32,445 nt of DNA, taken from IMG/VR virus record IMGVR_UViG_3300025132_000159, positions 1-32,445 of that record, one strand, 5' to 3'. The notes beneath the pieces were generated by a model, which was not told the DNA's origin, did no database searches, and was given only the letters and a program-made list of their open reading frames with translations. Position 1 is the first letter of the stretch, and each line of letters begins with the position of its first letter. Both the position numbers and the translations under genes were made by a program. The DNA is from a virus. Positions 1 through 9,253 of this stretch are shown piece after piece.

Positions 1-3000
1 AGCAGGGTGTCTATGTTGCTATCCTTTAAAAGCTCCGTTTCAACAACGTCAGGCTTATGCTTGGATGCCTTCTCCGCGAGCCTTCTATAGACCTCTCCGG
101 CAGACAAGCCGTCTATGTAATTGCCAGCCATGTAAACGCTGCCAAACGAATCAACCAGCCCAGGGTGCAGGGCGGCCAGCTCTTTTGCGCTCATGTCTGG
201 GTGCAAGGCGACCTTGCCTTCGGCCATTGCTAATACGTCGTCAGCGTCTAGCGCACCGCCGCGCAACGAAGACAAGTCTGCCGCAGGCCTCCACCCTTGC
301 ACGTAAATGGGGAGATCATCTCCCATCTTTCCTTTCAACAGCCTGTAAAGCTCGGCAGGAGTGATAGAATCTCTGCCGACCATTATGTCTTGAATGGCTT
401 TACCCACGTCTGTTCTTACCGGGCCAAACCCCGACCTTTCGACAATGGGCCTTCCTTGGTCATCTAGAGCCGTAGCAGACCAAGGCTCTTTCCCAGACGC
501 TGCCAAGCCCTCAAGCTTTTCCGACTGTTTTTTGTCTTTATCAGCGCGAACCGACACTCCGAACTGCTCGTCTATCTTGCGTTGAAACCGAGCGAGCCTG
601 TCGCCCGTAGCCCCTCGCCCTTTTACGTCCCCTTTAAGAGCCTGCTGAGCTGTCTCTGGGCTGTCTTTGATAACGTATTCCCATCGCTTTTTTGCAACAA
701 GGAAGTCCTCCTCTTTAGCCTTTAAAATGCTTAATTTCTTCTCGGCGCTTGAGACTCCGTCTTGAACAGCCTTTTGCTTTGCAAGCCTCTTCTGCTCTCG
801 CAAAGCCCCCAGGGCAAGCTCTACGTTGTAGGCTGCGGCGCTTGCCCCGCCGTCAGTGACTACGTTGTACTGGTTTTTTAACCGGGCAATAAGCTCATCT
901 CTGCCTTTGGCGTTTAAGATCTTCCAGCCTTCTTCGTTTAATATTTTAAAGCCCGCTATAGCCTTGGCTTTCCCTTTCTTGATCTCTGGGCCTTTGCCTT
1001 TATTTTTTGATCGCTTGATTATTCGGTTAATCGCACTGGTAGTGCCTTCGCTTAACAAGACCTTTCCGTCTTTTCCTACTTCAGGAAGCATGGCGGCAAT
1101 GTCGTTCGCGTACTTGTCACGCCCTTTGGGAGACGTGTCGTCTTTAATTTTTTTTACATCGGCCTTAGCCGCGCTAATCCCAGCCTCGCGTGTCTTCACT
1201 TCGGCTGCTATCTTGTTGTAGATGTCGGTTACTTCTTTTAGCTTCTCAGGGGCTACTTTGTTTATCTCGTCTCTTTTCTTTAAGAGGTAGTCCCACGCGC
1301 TAATGTCCCCTGCCGACTTTGGGACAGGCACTGTCTTGTTGATAGCGTTAATGATTCTCTCAGCATCATCCGAGCCAAGCACCTCGGCGGCCAACAAGTT
1401 TACGTCTGCGATCGAGTCGTAAACAGTTCCTCGAGCCCCTTCACCCATCCTTGTGACGCTTCTGGCGGCCTGGGTTGTGTGCCTAGATACTGGGTCGCTT
1501 AAGTCTATGCCGCTTAAAACCCTAAGGATTCTTGCGGCGTCTTGCCTCAGCACTGCTGGCTGACGAACCTGCGACTCATACCAAAGCTCTGTTATTATTT
1601 GGCTGGCATCAGCGCCTGGGGGGAGCTTTGGCAAATTCTCTTTGACTTTACTGGCTAGGCCTTGAAGCTCTGCCAGCTGCTCTTCATTTAAAAAAGCAGC
1701 AATGTCGTCTGGCACACGCTCGCCTTTAAGAGCAGACTCCATTGCTTTTTGGCGAACAAGTTGCGGGTTTTCTGCAAGCTCTTTGTTTCGCTTGGCAGCT
1801 TCTATTCTTTGACGCTCTTTCCTGGCTACGCGCTCGAGCTCAAGCTGTTCTGCCTTCCTTGCAGCAGTGGCGGCGTCAAGATCTCGCACACCCTGCTCTG
1901 CCTCAAGCTCTATTAACTTGCTAATCTCATCAGGAGAAAGCTCTTCGCCAAGAGGGCCTTGCCTTGTCCGGGCTGACAATATCTTTTCTGCGTCTTCTAC
2001 TGACTGTCGCTGCTCTGAAAGCGGAGGCTCGTATCCGCTTGCCCTTTCAGAAACGGTTCTCTCATTGCCATCAAAAAGACCCGCCTGAGACGGCTCCTGA
2101 GAGCCGGGCAATACAGGCCGCTCTGCCTCAGGAGTCTTTCTGTATCTAACCAGAAGCTCTCGCGCTTGCTCGGGTGTAAGGGGCGGCAGTTCGCTTGCTT
2201 CGCGGCGACGTCCGTGCTCTAGCAAAAAGGCAGTCTCATCGCTGCTAATAACGCTGAAGTCTGTGTCGGGGTCTTTAACTATTGCGCCTTCAGATGCTTC
2301 CTGAGCCGCCCTTTGGTAGTCGTCGAGGTAGGCTCCGACGTTGGCGTTGTGCGATGCTGTGGAGTCTCCAAACGCCTTTAGCAAAGCCAGCCTTACCCCA
2401 GGCCTTTTGTTGTCTAAGCCAACAGTCACGGCTTTTTGAAACTTATTGCTTAGGTACTGGATGCCCTTGGCTAGCCTGCTGTTAGGGTCAAGCGTGTGAT
2501 ACATCGCCTTGCCTAGCCCTACTGCGTTCATTAACGCAATAGCCGGGTTGGCTCGTATAGACTCAATAGGCCTTTCAGCAAAAACAACAAGGTCTGCTAC
2601 AGAACCCACTCCCATCTCTTCGCCAAAAGCGGACCCCCTTTCCCAAGACTCCGCAATGACTTCATCTATAGTGACTGCGTTTCTAGTTTTTTCAGAGCTG
2701 TTAAGTCCAAGTATCTCTTTCCCGGCAACGGCAAAAATGTCTCCGATTAAGTCAAAGTCGTTGGCAAAATTCGACAAAACGGCAGGCCCCATTAGCTGAG
2801 TCACCTGATCGTTTCTTTGCTTCATTGACTTTGCAAAGCCTAGCCCTAGCTCTTGGCTTTTTGACGCAAACTTGTCCCGCCATGTCGGGCCGTCTTGCTT
2901 GCTCTCCTCTCCCAGCACATGGTCTAGAAGTGCGTCTTTTGTCTCCCCTACAGCGGCAGACACAACGTACCCCCCAAGGCCCGCAAGGCCTTCTAGGGTC

Positions 3001-4616
3001 CCCCTAATAAGGCTGGTGGCAGCGGCTGGTATTTTGGTCACTAGCTCCGTAGGAGCCCGCAGAGCCTCGTGAAAAAGCATCTCTTCAGGGCTGTAGTCTA
3101 CCTCTCTTCTTTTTGTTGCTAACTGCCTGCCTGCAAGAACTTCTGATTTAATTTGCTCTTCAGGGCTTAGAACCCTCATTGCGTATGGGTCTATTGGCCC
3201 AGTATCTCCAGCCCATAAGTCTGATGCGACAGCGCCTTGCGTTAAGTCTCTAGTAGCTCGAGATATAGGCGCTTGGCGGCTTAGCTTTGCTTTCTGCTGG
3301 TAGTTTGAATATCCGCTTTCAAACTCCGTTTCAGACGGCATGTACCTGTCACGCCGTTGGTTTTTTCTGATTTCTCCAGCACCTTCTTTTTTAAGATCTC
3401 TGCCAGACCACCATTGGAACGGCGCATATTCGTCTCCTGGCTCAAAGGCAATCTCTGCCCCTGTCCTTCCTGCCTCTTTGTCTTTAGCCAAAAGGGCTGC
3501 GCCGGGCTCCAACCCCGTGGAGCTAAGGTCTGAGCTTTCAATTTTGTTGTGCCACGACTGGATTATTAGCCCAGGCACTTTATCGCCGTACTCCTCCTTT
3601 ATCTTTCGAGCCCTAAACTTAGCCCGCCCTATTGCCGTGTCTTCAGACTCGGCGCCAGGAAGAAGGTCGATGTCATCAAATCTGTTTTGAATGTACGCAG
3701 GCACCGAAACGTCAGGCTGGCCCAAGAAAAACAAGTCCTCTTCGCTAGGATCAATGACTGGCTTTCCGTCTTCGTCAACACTACTAAAAACCAACCTTGG
3801 CTGAGCCGGAGCGCCTGTTTCGTCAGCACTCTCAATAAGCTTTGCCTTTGTCTTTAAAGGCTTTCCGTCAAGGCCTACAAGGTTAACGGGAACGTCTCTT
3901 TCAACAGACGTCTTTCTCCCCGACGATGGTATTGCAAGCGCAGACACCACACCTTGCCGCCTAAGCTTTTCCCGCACTAATGGATCAGCCGCAGAATACG
4001 GGTCAACTCCTGACCTTTCCCACACCCAAGAAGGAACAGCCTCAGTCGGAGCAACAAGCTGACGCTGATAATCTTCAGCCTGCCTCTCTATTGCAAGCTG
4101 CTGAATCGGCAAACTTCTTAGACGCTCCTCTACTGGAGCCTTTCTGCTAAAATCTTCCCTAGTCTCAATCGGGTCGCTAGGGTCTGAGTAAGGCCTATCT
4201 CTTTTGTAATCATGATAAGAATACCGGCCCTTTTGGCGCTGCTGGCGTTGCAGGCTTTGAGAAGCCGCCGGGCTCAGCCCCCCTGCTTTTACAGCGGCAT
4301 CTTGAAGCTGCCTGTATCTAGCGTCAGCTTGCTGTATTGGGACCTCTTCCCCCGTGTACCTTAAAGTCATGCCTTCAGGGCCTGTAGGCACGGTCATCCC
4401 TTCGCTCTCTCGATACCTTGCAGTGGTCTGCAACACTTCAGACAAGGGTTTGTGCTTGTTCGCAAGCACCTCATCCCAGGTCATCCCTAGCTGAGACTCT
4501 ATCCCTTTTATAAACCGACCGTCGCGATCATCAGAAGTCTCCCCCTCTCGCAAAGGCTCAGACCTTATTCTGTCTCGCTGCTTTATTGCGTAATCTTTTA
4601 GAGTCTGCTCTGCCAC
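1..4616 (-). CDS. Giant late protein, probable internal virion protein (3' end outside window)
   Basis: Reading the minus strand by hand from GTG at 4616 gives an uninterrupted frame of 1,538 codons to the window edge with no stop, so the gene is partial. The start is set by AAAGGAG at 4630-4624, 7 nt upstream, just after the stop of the preceding gene. The protein is hydrophilic and mostly helical in appearance. About residues 525-560 form a small Ala/Gly/Leu-rich hydrophobic patch (TKIPAAATSLIRG, LAGLGGYVVSAAVG). About residues 910-990 look like coiled coil (QLELERVARKERQRIE), and about 1150-1225 are Lys-rich. It follows two other internal-type proteins and the tail genes, so a role as an ejected or capsid-internal protein is inferred. 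Large polyvalent phage proteins with enzymatic domains are an alternative, because the catalytic part could lie beyond the edge. No domain is recognised with certainty. AGG and AGA arginine codons are frequent. Confidence 0.85.
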   Translation of the reverse strand, partial: MAEQTLKDYAIKQRDRIRSEPLREGETSDDRDGRFIKGIESQLGMTWDEVLANKHKPLSEVLQTTARYRESEGMTVPTGPEGMTLRYTGEEVPIQQADARYRQLQDAAVKAGGLSPAASQSLQRQQRQKGRYSYHDYKRDRPYSDPSDPIETREDFSRKAPVEERLRSLPIQQLAIERQAEDYQRQLVAPTEAVPSWVWERSGVDPYSAADPLVREKLRRQGVVSALAIPSSGRKTSVERDVPVNLVGLDGKPLKTKAKLIESADETGAPAQPRLVFSSVDEDGKPVIDPSEEDLFFLGQPDVSVPAYIQNRFDDIDLLPGAESEDTAIGRAKFRARKIKEEYGDKVPGLIIQSWHNKIESSDLSSTGLEPGAALLAKDKEAGRTGAEIAFEPGDEYAPFQWWSGRDLKKEGAGEIRKNQRRDRYMPSETEFESGYSNYQQKAKLSRQAPISRATRDLTQGAVASDLWAGDTGPIDPYAMRVLSPEEQIKSEVLAGRQLATKRREVDYSPEEMLFHEALRAPTELVTKIPAAATSLIRGTLEGLAGLGGYVVSAAVGETKDALLDHVLGEESKQDGPTWRDKFASKSQELGLGFAKSMKQRNDQVTQLMGPAVLSNFANDFDLIGDIFAVAGKEILGLNSSEKTRNAVTIDEVIAESWERGSAFGEEMGVGSVADLVVFAERPIESIRANPAIALMNAVGLGKAMYHTLDPNSRLAKGIQYLSNKFQKAVTVGLDNKRPGVRLALLKAFGDSTASHNANVGAYLDDYQRAAQEASEGAIVKDPDTDFSVISSDETAFLLEHGRRREASELPPLTPEQARELLVRYRKTPEAERPVLPGSQEPSQAGLFDGNERTVSERASGYEPPLSEQRQSVEDAEKILSARTRQGPLGEELSPDEISKLIELEAEQGVRDLDAATAARKAEQLELERVARKERQRIEAAKRNKELAENPQLVRQKAMESALKGERVPDDIAAFLNEEQLAELQGLASKVKENLPKLPPGADASQIITELWYESQVRQPAVLRQDAARILRVLSGIDLSDPVSRHTTQAARSVTRMGEGARGTVYDSIADVNLLAAEVLGSDDAERIINAINKTVPVPKSAGDISAWDYLLKKRDEINKVAPEKLKEVTDIYNKIAAEVKTREAGISAAKADVKKIKDDTSPKGRDKYANDIAAMLPEVGKDGKVLLSEGTTSAINRIIKRSKNKGKGPEIKKGKAKAIAGFKILNEEGWKILNAKGRDELIARLKNQYNVVTDGGASAAAYNVELALGALREQKRLAKQKAVQDGVSSAEKKLSILKAKEEDFLVAKKRWEYVIKDSPETAQQALKGDVKGRGATGDRLARFQRKIDEQFGVSVRADKDKKQSEKLEGLAASGKEPWSATALDDQGRPIVERSGFGPVRTDVGKAIQDIMVGRDSITPAELYRLLKGKMGDDLPIYVQGWRPAADLSSLRGGALDADDVLAMAEGKVALHPDMSAKELAALHPGLVDSFGSVYMAGNYIDGLSAGEVYRRLAEKASKHKPDVVETELLKDSNIDTL

Positions 4617-4628
4617 CTTGCAGCTCCT

Positions 4629-6554
4629 TTATTGGTCTAGCGCATCGGCTCTACTGGTCCCGGTTTCTCCAGTCGCTGGGGTCTTGGCCTCTCCGGGTTT
4701 TTGAGTTTTAGGCCTTGGGAGATTTTTGAGCTCTTCAGTGTGCTTGGCTCTTAAATCTTCAAGCCTTGCCACAGCGTTACCGAGTTTTCTTTTTGCTTTT
4801 GCCGCTTTGGCTTTCAATGCGTCGCTGTATTCGTTTTTATCCACTGCTAAAAGTGCATCCCTAAGACTCTTTGCAGCCCTAGAGACCTCTTCCTTTAGGC
4901 TCTCTTCATTTCCTGTCTGTGTCGCGGTGAGGCGTTTAAGATCGTCTGCACTGCGCTTAAAGCTCAAAGCGTTGTTAGCATTTGTTATTGCTAGCTCAAG
5001 GCGGCTTCTTGAAAGCTCTACCCCCTGGCCTGCCTTGGCGCTAGAGCGCCAGTCTCTCTCTGCTCTGCTGTTTCTAAACTTTAAGGCGTTTATATTAGCA
5101 AGGCCAAATTCGCTGGACTCTGCTGAGTCTGGATCTGGAACTGCTTCTCCGCTTACAGTTGTGTAGCCCTCGTCATGAGCTTCTTGCCACGGAACTCGCT
5201 TCTTTATTGGCTTGCCGGATTTGTCCCTGCCTACCACGACTACAATGTCTGGGTGGCCTCCCGATCCCTTTCCTCGCCTGCCTGTTCCACCTGTTCCAGA
5301 AGCTTTTTTGGGCTCCTTTATTGGAGTCATTCTGATCTGCTTAAACAGCTCTTTGTCTACCTTCACAAACGACTCAGCTATTTGTTTAATCTGAGCAATG
5401 CGATCCTTGGTGCTGATGCCTTTTGTGCCACCTACAATCTTCATCAGAACGCCAAGAGTCTTCTCCTCTCCACGCTCACGAGCACCGCTAAGACCTCTAA
5501 TGCCAGTCGTTAGCTTTGCGACCTCACCGCCCCTTCGCACAAGAGCCTTAATCTGCTCCTCGTTTAGTCCAGGGTTCTTCATCGCAAACGCAGCAATGTC
5601 GCTAAGGCTTCTAAACTCCCTCATTTGAGGCAGTTCAACGGGACGCCTGTTTTGTGCGCTTAACTGATCATGCAACTCTTCCGCTGCCTTGTAAGCAGTC
5701 TTCCAAGGGATCCCGCCGTGAGGGCTCCCGGTGGCTATCAAGTTTGCCCAAGCCCTCCCGATCAACTCATTGTTAAAGCTCATGAGCAAAAGGTTGTGAT
5801 CTTCAATCTTGCCCGACTCCCTAAACTTCTTAGTTAAAGAGTCTCTCATCCTCTTGCCCACACCGTTAATAGCTCTTTTAGCAGCAGTAACTCTAGCCGC
5901 CCCGGTTGCTTCAGCAGGCATTACTGGGCTTAGTACGTTAACGACCCCGGCGACAACAGGGTCTACCTGCTCTTCTGCTAAGGCTTGAGGAGCTTGAGGC
6001 CCTCTAAGCTGCAACTGGCCTTCCATTAACGAAGACTGACTACCAAGCCCTGGCGTTAACACTGGCGGCCTTGGCTGCAACACTCCAGTCTCCTTGTCCC
6101 TAATCATAGGTTCTGGAAGAGCTAAGTCGTTTACTGAAACCTCTGACGGCCTTGAGCCATAAGGCCTGCCCTCAAATTCTCTCATAAGGCTCATTTGAGG
6201 CGCCGTGCCTCCTTGAAGTCCAACTCCTCCTTGCCTTAGCATTGGGCTTGTCTCTGCATCTCCAAGCGAAGGCTCTTCAAGCTGCGGCGCTTGCCGCTGC
6301 CGCTGGGCCTCCTCTCTTTTCTGCATAGCCTTTTGAGCTATTTCTTCAGGGTCCATATCGCGTGATGCGTTGTAGATTTCATTGGTGATGTAAGACACCA
6401 ATGGGTTGTCTACAACCTTGCCGACCAGATCTACAGCTCGAGTAGCATCCGTTAACCAGTTGCTTTGCTGCTTTTGTGGACGACGGTACGCTTGGACGTA
6501 TTGAGGCTTAGCCGCCTTGAACGCGCCACCTGATGGGAAAATTACCCTGGCCAT
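4629..6554 (-). CDS. Probable internal virion / DNA-ejection protein, 641 aa
   Basis: ATG at 6554 follows GGAGGGTAGTAG, a good Shine-Dalgarno site. I do not recognise a named family. About residues 35-90 contain a short hydrophobic helix (DLVGKVVDNPLVSYITN) followed by a charged Glu/Gln/Arg stretch (EIAQKAMQKREEAQRQRQ). About 90-200 are Pro/Gln/Gly-rich and probably disordered. About 205-330 contain an Ala/Val-rich segment and a folded-looking helical region. About 440-460 are Gly/Lys-rich, and the last 150 residues are Lys/Ala/Leu helices suited to coiled coil, ending in a Thr/Pro/Lys-rich tail. This disordered-plus-helical composition, and its place between the tail genes and the giant ORF, fits the internal virion proteins of short-tailed phages. 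That role is inferred from position and composition. Confidence 0.75.
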   Translation of the reverse strand: MARVIFPSGGAFKAAKPQYVQAYRRPQKQQSNWLTDATRAVDLVGKVVDNPLVSYITNEIYNASRDMDPEEIAQKAMQKREEAQRQRQAPQLEEPSLGDAETSPMLRQGGVGLQGGTAPQMSLMREFEGRPYGSRPSEVSVNDLALPEPMIRDKETGVLQPRPPVLTPGLGSQSSLMEGQLQLRGPQAPQALAEEQVDPVVAGVVNVLSPVMPAEATGAARVTAAKRAINGVGKRMRDSLTKKFRESGKIEDHNLLLMSFNNELIGRAWANLIATGSPHGGIPWKTAYKAAEELHDQLSAQNRRPVELPQMREFRSLSDIAAFAMKNPGLNEEQIKALVRRGGEVAKLTTGIRGLSGARERGEEKTLGVLMKIVGGTKGISTKDRIAQIKQIAESFVKVDKELFKQIRMTPIKEPKKASGTGGTGRRGKGSGGHPDIVVVVGRDKSGKPIKKRVPWQEAHDEGYTTVSGEAVPDPDSAESSEFGLANINALKFRNSRAERDWRSSAKAGQGVELSRSRLELAITNANNALSFKRSADDLKRLTATQTGNEESLKEEVSRAAKSLRDALLAVDKNEYSDALKAKAAKAKRKLGNAVARLEDLRAKHTEELKNLPRPKTQKPGEAKTPATGETGTSRADALDQ

Positions 6555-6584
6555 CTACTACCCTCCGGCTTCTTCTTCATTGTC

Positions 6585-7370
6585 TTAATCCGAGTAGCTA
6601 AAAGCGTTCCTTCCACGCTCCTGGGCTTCTTCTAGGCGTCTCTCGCGATCAGCCATGTCTGCCGCGCTAATCCCTGGCGCATTTTCTGGAACTGGCACGC
6701 CAAGACGCTCTAGCTCTGCGGTGACCATTGGGTCGTGGCCTTGGTCGTAAGCCTCTTGAATCCATCGCTTACGCATTGGGTGGCCTTCGGGGTAGTTCAT
6801 GGCCTCGCTTACAAACGCAACGGCAATCTGCTTTCCGTCACCGCCTAGGTTGGCCATCATGGTGTTTCGCATGTCTGCGGTCGCAGCCCACTGGGAATTA
6901 ATAAAGTCTAGTTCTGTGCCCATTTGTGACAGCATCATGGCGTAATTTGCGTGAGCCCCAGCCTCTTGCGCCCTAGCGTCAGCAGCCGCCATGTTGGCCT
7001 CAGCCATGCGGTCGCCCATAGCCGCCTCAAACGCAGCCCTTTGTGCCCCACCAGCGGCGCCTATGCCTGCCATAGCCGCGATAGACCCGCCGCCCACAGG
7101 GCCTGCTCCCGCCGAGCCAATGCCTTGACGCCAAGACTCTCCCGCTCCGCGAGTCACAAGCCCTCTTCCAAGATCTGCCGTCCGACCTAAGCCCTGGACC
7201 CTTTGCTCGGCAGCTCGCGTAATGTCTCCGTACCCGCTGACAATCCCTTGGCCGGCTTTTCGCCCGTAATCCCGAACCGCTAATTGCTGTTCAAAGTCAC
7301 CAAGCGCGTCGTACTCGTCCTGGTCAAACCCCAAATTGTACTTGTTCAAAGAGTTGCTGTCGCCCGCCAT
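6585..7370 (-). CDS. Small Ala/Gly-rich probable internal virion protein, 261 aa
   Basis: The ATG lies 2 nt beyond the TAG stop of the upstream gene. GGGAGGTAGCA supplies both that stop and the ribosome-binding site, so the two genes are translationally coupled. The N-terminal 60 residues are charged. About residues 85-115 are very rich in Gly and Ala (GAGPVGGGSIAAMAGIGAAGG), and about 115-150 form an Ala/Met-rich amphipathic helix (DRMAEANMAAADARAQEAG). The C-terminus is charged and helical. Small Gly/Ala-rich helical proteins directly before larger internal proteins are typical of DNA-ejection modules such as P22 gp7/gp20/gp16 or T7 gp14/gp15/gp16. The function is inferred from composition and gene order, and I see no catalytic motif. 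Confidence 0.72.
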   Translation of the reverse strand: MAGDSNSLNKYNLGFDQDEYDALGDFEQQLAVRDYGRKAGQGIVSGYGDITRAAEQRVQGLGRTADLGRGLVTRGAGESWRQGIGSAGAGPVGGGSIAAMAGIGAAGGAQRAAFEAAMGDRMAEANMAAADARAQEAGAHANYAMMLSQMGTELDFINSQWAATADMRNTMMANLGGDGKQIAVAFVSEAMNYPEGHPMRKRWIQEAYDQGHDPMVTAELERLGVPVPENAPGISAADMADRERRLEEAQERGRNAFSYSD

Positions 7371-7372
7371 TG

Positions 7373-9253
7373 CTACCTCCCAGCCGTTTCAGACAAATGC
7401 TTTTTGCCAATCAAATAAACCCAGCACCCGCCGTATCCAACGTAGATTTCACCCGCTCTAGCCGCGTCATCAAGAACTGTGTTTGCATGGGATACGTGGC
7501 ACCTAACTTCTAGATGAGTCTCTCTTCCGTAAATGGCGGAATCGCTTCCGTCGAACATAGGCGTTCGCATACTAGCTATAGTTGCCGTTTCAGAGCCTGG
7601 CGAAATGCTAGTCATCGTAAAAGCAGAGGACGTCTCCTGAGTGCCTCGAGAGGCCCACACTGGATAGCCTTGCGAAAAATACCCAGTGCCGCTGCTTCCG
7701 ACTAGCGGTATGCTGTGAAGCTCCCAATCCCAAGTCGCCTTGCCAAACGTGCCCTCCCAAACAGCTCTTTGCGCGCTGTCTAAATTTGCTTTTACGCGGT
7801 CTATTAGCGTGTTGTTCCATATGCCTGAGCCTGGAGACGTGCTTAGGTTTTGGGGGGACTCCAAATCTAAAGACGCTATGTTTTGATAACCATACCCGTC
7901 AGACCTTAGGCCGTAGAATAAGTTGACTCCGACTTGCGCTTTGAATTGCGCTGAAGCCACTTTGTTTGCTTCAACGGACGTTCCGTATTGGTCTGCTGGC
8001 AAAAACGCTGACCAGTTCCACGCCAGTATTGCGTGATGGATTACAAACGGAAACGACAAAATGTCCCAATTTCTGTCTGCTATTATTTGGGTCCCTGCGG
8101 CTCCTGCTGCGTCAACCCACGGCTCTGACACGGGGATTGTGGAACCGCCTATGCCGCCGAACCTTCTCCCCGCAAACAAAGGTATTGCGCGCACCTCATA
8201 AGAAGCGTCGTGAAGTATTTCCCTTATTGGAGGTGGCTCTGCGGCTTGAGTGTAACCGCCTGACAGGCCTTGCCTTATTCGCTGGTCAACAGCCAGCATC
8301 GCCGTGTTAACCCCGTCTCCAGAATTAGCCTGCACCTGAGTCCCCACCGCAGGCTCTGTCAAGGCCACAGGAGACAAGAGCCCAGGCTTGGTGGGCATGT
8401 TTTGCACCGCATACGTGCCGGCGTTCCAGACATCGCGTTGCGTTAATGGCATGCTCATTAGCATCGATATTTCTACGCCAACCAGGGCCACGTTTCCGGC
8501 AAAGCCCTCAACGAAGGAATCGTTATTAAGCCCTTGGCAAAATAATTGAAACGCATACGTCTTATAGGGGGATATCTGTACCGACATCCCGCCCTGAACA
8601 ATAGGGTTAGCCCGTGCAGTTCCAGCAAACACTTCCGGCGGCAGAAAAAGGTTCCATACTTCACGCTCTATTTCATGGTCTTCATCTTGAACTGTTTGAG
8701 GATAATTCTCTGACCAAAACGTCTGAGTCTTTTCCCCTAGTGCTAGCCTTATTTCGTAAGACGTAATCTTGTCGTAATCTAAAAACCCGGCTGAAAATTG
8801 GGAACCTGCTAGCGCGTTAGACTGCCCTGAGTCATTCCAGAACTGGTCTAATATTGCCGCCGGTTCGCCGCGCTGGTCAAAGCCAAACGACACCTCCTCT
8901 AGGCGGTACATTAAATCGCCTGAAGGAATGCTGTAATAATTAGACGCATCCCCTCGGGAGAAGCTGAACTCTGGCTGCAACGGGGGCAGAGTAAAAGGTA
9001 TTGAGTAAGGCCTAAGGGGCGATGAGTCGGCGCTGTTAAACCGAATAAAGTCTGAGGCTATATAGGGGATAGACAGGTTCACCCTGAAGACACCCCTGGG
9101 TCGGCTCATTTGGTCTTTGACAATGTTGCCTGCGCCTATCTCTGCTGAAATTCCCTGTAGGCCTTTTTTTGGGCTAGCAGAAGAGTCTCCCCAGACATGC
9201 TTAGGGGTAAGCTTGCTTCCTCGCGCCAACTTGTCTCGGTCAACCTTGCTCAT
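7373..9253 (-). CDS. Tail or appendage structural protein of unknown type, 626 aa
   Basis: The start overlaps the stop of the preceding gene as ATGA. GAGGTAAGAGG supplies the ribosome-binding site. The protein is rich in Ser, Thr, Gly, Asn and aromatic residues, with short predicted strands throughout and few charged helices, which is typical of beta-sandwich virion proteins. I see no enzymatic motif and no collagen-like or coiled-coil fibre stretch. It lies between a tail protein of similar composition and the internal protein genes, so a role in the tail tip, fibre attachment or a head decoration is plausible. The family is not recognised. It is translated as part of the late operon, coupled to the genes on both sides. 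Confidence 0.75.
   Translation of the reverse strand: MSKVDRDKLARGSKLTPKHVWGDSSASPKKGLQGISAEIGAGNIVKDQMSRPRGVFRVNLSIPYIASDFIRFNSADSSPLRPYSIPFTLPPLQPEFSFSRGDASNYYSIPSGDLMYRLEEVSFGFDQRGEPAAILDQFWNDSGQSNALAGSQFSAGFLDYDKITSYEIRLALGEKTQTFWSENYPQTVQDEDHEIEREVWNLFLPPEVFAGTARANPIVQGGMSVQISPYKTYAFQLFCQGLNNDSFVEGFAGNVALVGVEISMLMSMPLTQRDVWNAGTYAVQNMPTKPGLLSPVALTEPAVGTQVQANSGDGVNTAMLAVDQRIRQGLSGGYTQAAEPPPIREILHDASYEVRAIPLFAGRRFGGIGGSTIPVSEPWVDAAGAAGTQIIADRNWDILSFPFVIHHAILAWNWSAFLPADQYGTSVEANKVASAQFKAQVGVNLFYGLRSDGYGYQNIASLDLESPQNLSTSPGSGIWNNTLIDRVKANLDSAQRAVWEGTFGKATWDWELHSIPLVGSSGTGYFSQGYPVWASRGTQETSSAFTMTSISPGSETATIASMRTPMFDGSDSAIYGRETHLEVRCHVSHANTVLDDAARAGEIYVGYGGCWVYLIGKKHLSETAGR

Noticed and set aside
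65-3835. Many short ORFs on the plus strand and two on the minus strand in this stretch
   Set aside because: They lie opposite to or out of frame with the continuous giant minus-strand frame, lack good ribosome-binding sites and show no domain.
6555-6584. A 12-codon ATG-AAG-AAG-AAG mini-ORF before the 641-aa gene
   Set aside because: It lies in the leader and has no own ribosome-binding site; the GGAGGG in it serves the real gene.
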